Below, piece after piece: positions 32,880-34,361 of a DNA stretch of 34,361 nt (positions are counted from its first letter, which is position 1; each line of letters starts with the position of its first letter). Where the stretch lies: NCBI GenBank assembly GCA_964646405.1, contig CAZYDV010000020.1:1-34361 (forward strand). The letters run 5' to 3'. The DNA is from CAKZSB01 sp964646405 (GTDB taxonomy: Bacteria; Pseudomonadota; Gammaproteobacteria; Granulosicoccales; Granulosicoccaceae). Below the pieces are notes generated by a model that saw nothing but the letters and a program-made list of their open reading frames with translations, did no database searches and had not been told where the DNA came from. The translations under genes were made by a program, and so were the position numbers.

Positions 32880-34103
32880 TCACTGCGGTTCGCGGTTCAA
32901 CCTGAAAAGCCCCTGAATCCCCCCATCGCTGGTGATATACAGGCTGCCGTCCGGGCCGAATGCCAGCCCCATCGGGCGCATCCACCTGGCACCATTGTCA
33001 AGCTGAAAGCCGCTGATATAGTCTTCGACTGATATCGCTTTGCCCTGTTTGAATTTCACCCGCACTATCTTGGGTGCGCGTCGGGTGGCGGGGTCACCGT
33101 CGCCACGCCCTCCATCAGCCGTCGCCCACGACCCGTGCAGCGCTACCAGTGCGTCGTTGTCGATATCGGCGAAGGGTTGTGAGTGCGTCGCAAAGACCAC
33201 ATCCATCGGTGCGACGCGCGGGGCAAATGTCACCACCGGTCGTATCACATCGGCGGCAACAAGTGGCGGCTCAGACTCAACACAGCTGTCTCGTACCACA
33301 TTGCCCATCGCGTCGGTCTGATACCACGGCATACCATGAAAAGAATTTGGAGTCAGCCGCGCGAAGACTTCGGCAGGACTGTTGAAGCCGGCATGATCGG
33401 GGCCATTGTTGCTGGCATAGAGCATTTGCGTCTGCGGGTGCCAGTCAAAGCCAACCGGGTTGCGCAATCCGGATGCAAAGGCGGTCAACGTCGGTGGTTG
33501 CGAACCTAGATCGATCACCGACACACCACCACGCTGCGCATGGAACGGCCGGCTGACATGCAGATACTCATCACTGCAATTGCCGCTGATCCCAAGGCTC
33601 ACGTACAAGCGTCGGTCCGGCCCGATTTTCAGCGTCCGGCTGTTGTGGCCTCTGCCGCCCGGCAACGGCACGATCAATTGAAAGCGCTCGGCGGCGATCG
33701 CGTCAGGCCGGCCGGTATAATCTGCCGCGTAGATTCCGCTGGTGCGGGCGATGAAAATGGTGTCGTCCAGCACCACGACGCTGTGCGGGTAGTCGTCCAG
33801 TTCCACCAGCACGTGGGCTTTGCGATAGGGCGGATCGAACCAGTAGACCTTGCCAGAACGTGAACCGGCAAACAGACGCTGACCTGAAAAGTGCAGCACG
33901 CGCGGCGCCTCCAGTCCGGCCACCAGCAATTCAAAGCTGGAATCGGCGGGCAGGCGCATTTCAAATCTGTACTGTGCGATCGGCACCACGGTGGTGACAC
34001 TGGCTGCGATCGCCGCGGCAACCGTCAGCAGGCACCCGAACAGACACGTAAGCAGTGCGATAACACGCCGCCTCAAGCGCTCGTTCTCATGTAGCCGCGC
34101 CAT
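32880..34103 (-). CDS. Membrane-anchored PQQ-dependent sugar dehydrogenase-like beta-propeller (GSDH/sorbosone dehydrogenase family)
   Basis: 407 aa; ATG at 34103. An Arg-rich start (MARLHENERLRRR) leads into a hydrophobic helix (about 14-36) that may be an uncleaved anchor or signal, placing the rest in the periplasm. The beta-propeller pattern of soluble glucose/sorbosone dehydrogenases follows: 'PGGRGHNSRTLKIGPDRRLYVSLG' over 148-171 with the conserved His153, 'ASGLRNPVGFDWHPQTQMLYASNNGPD', and 'MRPMGLAFGPDGSLYITSDGG' near the end. Family members oxidise sugars or sugar-derived aldehydes with PQQ. Whether this one keeps PQQ binding cannot be settled by eye. The next gene on the strand, a class II aldolase-family gene, ends 30 bp upstream of this start, so they may form an operon. 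Confidence 0.87.
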   Translation of the reverse strand: MARLHENERLRRRVIALLTCLFGCLLTVAAAIAASVTTVVPIAQYRFEMRLPADSSFELLVAGLEAPRVLHFSGQRLFAGSRSGKVYWFDPPYRKAHVLVELDDYPHSVVVLDDTIFIARTSGIYAADYTGRPDAIAAERFQLIVPLPGGRGHNSRTLKIGPDRRLYVSLGISGNCSDEYLHVSRPFHAQRGGVSVIDLGSQPPTLTAFASGLRNPVGFDWHPQTQMLYASNNGPDHAGFNSPAEVFARLTPNSFHGMPWYQTDAMGNVVRDSCVESEPPLVAADVIRPVVTFAPRVAPMDVVFATHSQPFADIDNDALVALHGSWATADGGRGDGDPATRRAPKIVRVKFKQGKAISVEDYISGFQLDNGARWMRPMGLAFGPDGSLYITSDGGIQGLFRLNREPQ

Positions 34104-34133
34104 CCATTTTGATTGGCTCGCAGGCGAGTTGAA

Positions 34134-34361
34134 TCAATCGAGCACGTCAGGCTGTGTCGCCAGTATTTCATCGACCAGCGGTTGAAAATGAAGCCAACCG
34201 ATGTAATCACTGCCGACGTGCTCGCGACTGTAGCGCGCACGTTTGGCAGAAACTTGCGTTTGCGGCACGCCGCTGGCGTCGAGCATTAGCTGTTGCTGGC
34301 AGCAGCGCTCCAGCGCAATGAACCAGAATGCCGCATCATCGACACTGTGCCGGCTGGCGGT
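34134..34361 (-). CDS. Class II aldolase/adducin-family protein, C-terminal part (5' end outside window)
   Basis: The last 75 residues of a gene entering from the right edge; the stop is at 34134-34136. The segment 'DDAAFWFIALERCCQQQLMLDASG' over 8-31 and the tail 'HVGSDYIGWLHFQPLVDEILATQPDVLD' over 48-75 fit the end of class II aldolase/adducin-domain proteins ('..VGS..AGWFSFQPLYD.I...QPD.L'). Members are zinc-dependent aldolases or decarboxylases, or non-catalytic adducin-like proteins; the metal-binding histidines would lie in the missing part, so activity cannot be judged. It precedes the sugar-dehydrogenase-like gene by 30 bp. Confidence 0.78.
   Translation of the reverse strand, partial: TASRHSVDDAAFWFIALERCCQQQLMLDASGVPQTQVSAKRARYSREHVGSDYIGWLHFQPLVDEILATQPDVLD

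Overview
The window (about 34 kb, moderately GC-rich) looks like the chromosome of a free-living, probably marine gammaproteobacterium. The pointers are outer-membrane DUF481 proteins, lipoprotein and Sec/Tat export signals, a ProXVW-type betaine transporter, a Rieske oxygenase of the carnitine/betaine class, and a chemosensory set with a pentapeptide-tethered receptor. The taxon is inferred from gene content only. I saw no phage, insertion sequence, CRISPR array, tRNA or rRNA.

Layout. (1) 2-2912, + strand: the 3' end of an acyl-CoA synthetase-like gene, then a tight three-gene operon of a TIM-barrel class I aldolase-like protein, a PfkB sugar kinase and an isochorismatase-fold protein that appears to lack all three catalytic residues. 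(2) 2964-6833: two divergent exported proteins of unknown function, one Cys-rich and one a lipoprotein. (3) 6834-7887: a long intergenic region with a convincing sigma70-type promoter in front of a 53-codon membrane-protein gene. (4) 7888-13032: a family III CoA-transferase, two tandem DUF481 outer-membrane genes, a GST and a divergent Rieske oxygenase. (5) 13013-18633, - strand: a complete dipeptide/oligopeptide-type ABC transporter (Tat-exported binding protein, two permeases, a fused double ATPase), with a terminator between the binding-protein gene and the permeases. (6) 19167-22816, + strand: a ProX-ProV-ProW-type quaternary-amine importer whose permease has a large N-terminal extension. 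(7) 22817-32835: a chemosensory locus made of two divergent units. The - strand unit is cheA-cheW-mcp-(repeat/STAS protein)-cheB, and the + strand unit is cheR-cheY-cheX-like. They are separated by 810 bp that holds a nested inverted-repeat structure. (8) 32880-34361, - strand: a membrane-anchored beta-propeller (sorbosone/glucose dehydrogenase-like) protein and the 3' end of a class II aldolase/adducin-family gene.

How the parts may work together. The two transporters, the Rieske oxygenase and the CoA-transferase would suit uptake and oxidation of small organic nitrogen compounds such as betaines or carnitine-like molecules; this is inference from families and proximity. The chemosensory locus has receptor, adaptor, kinase, methyltransferase, methylesterase, CheY and a CheX-like putative phosphatase. 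The receptor ends in a WxxF pentapeptide, and CheR carries the matching beta-subdomain motif. No motor or pilus gene is in the window, so its output is unknown. The least explained items are the 222-aa protein with three identical-phase DGSFVV(M/L)LD motifs in front of a STAS-like domain, the triad-less isochorismatase-fold protein, and the folded element between cheA and cheR.
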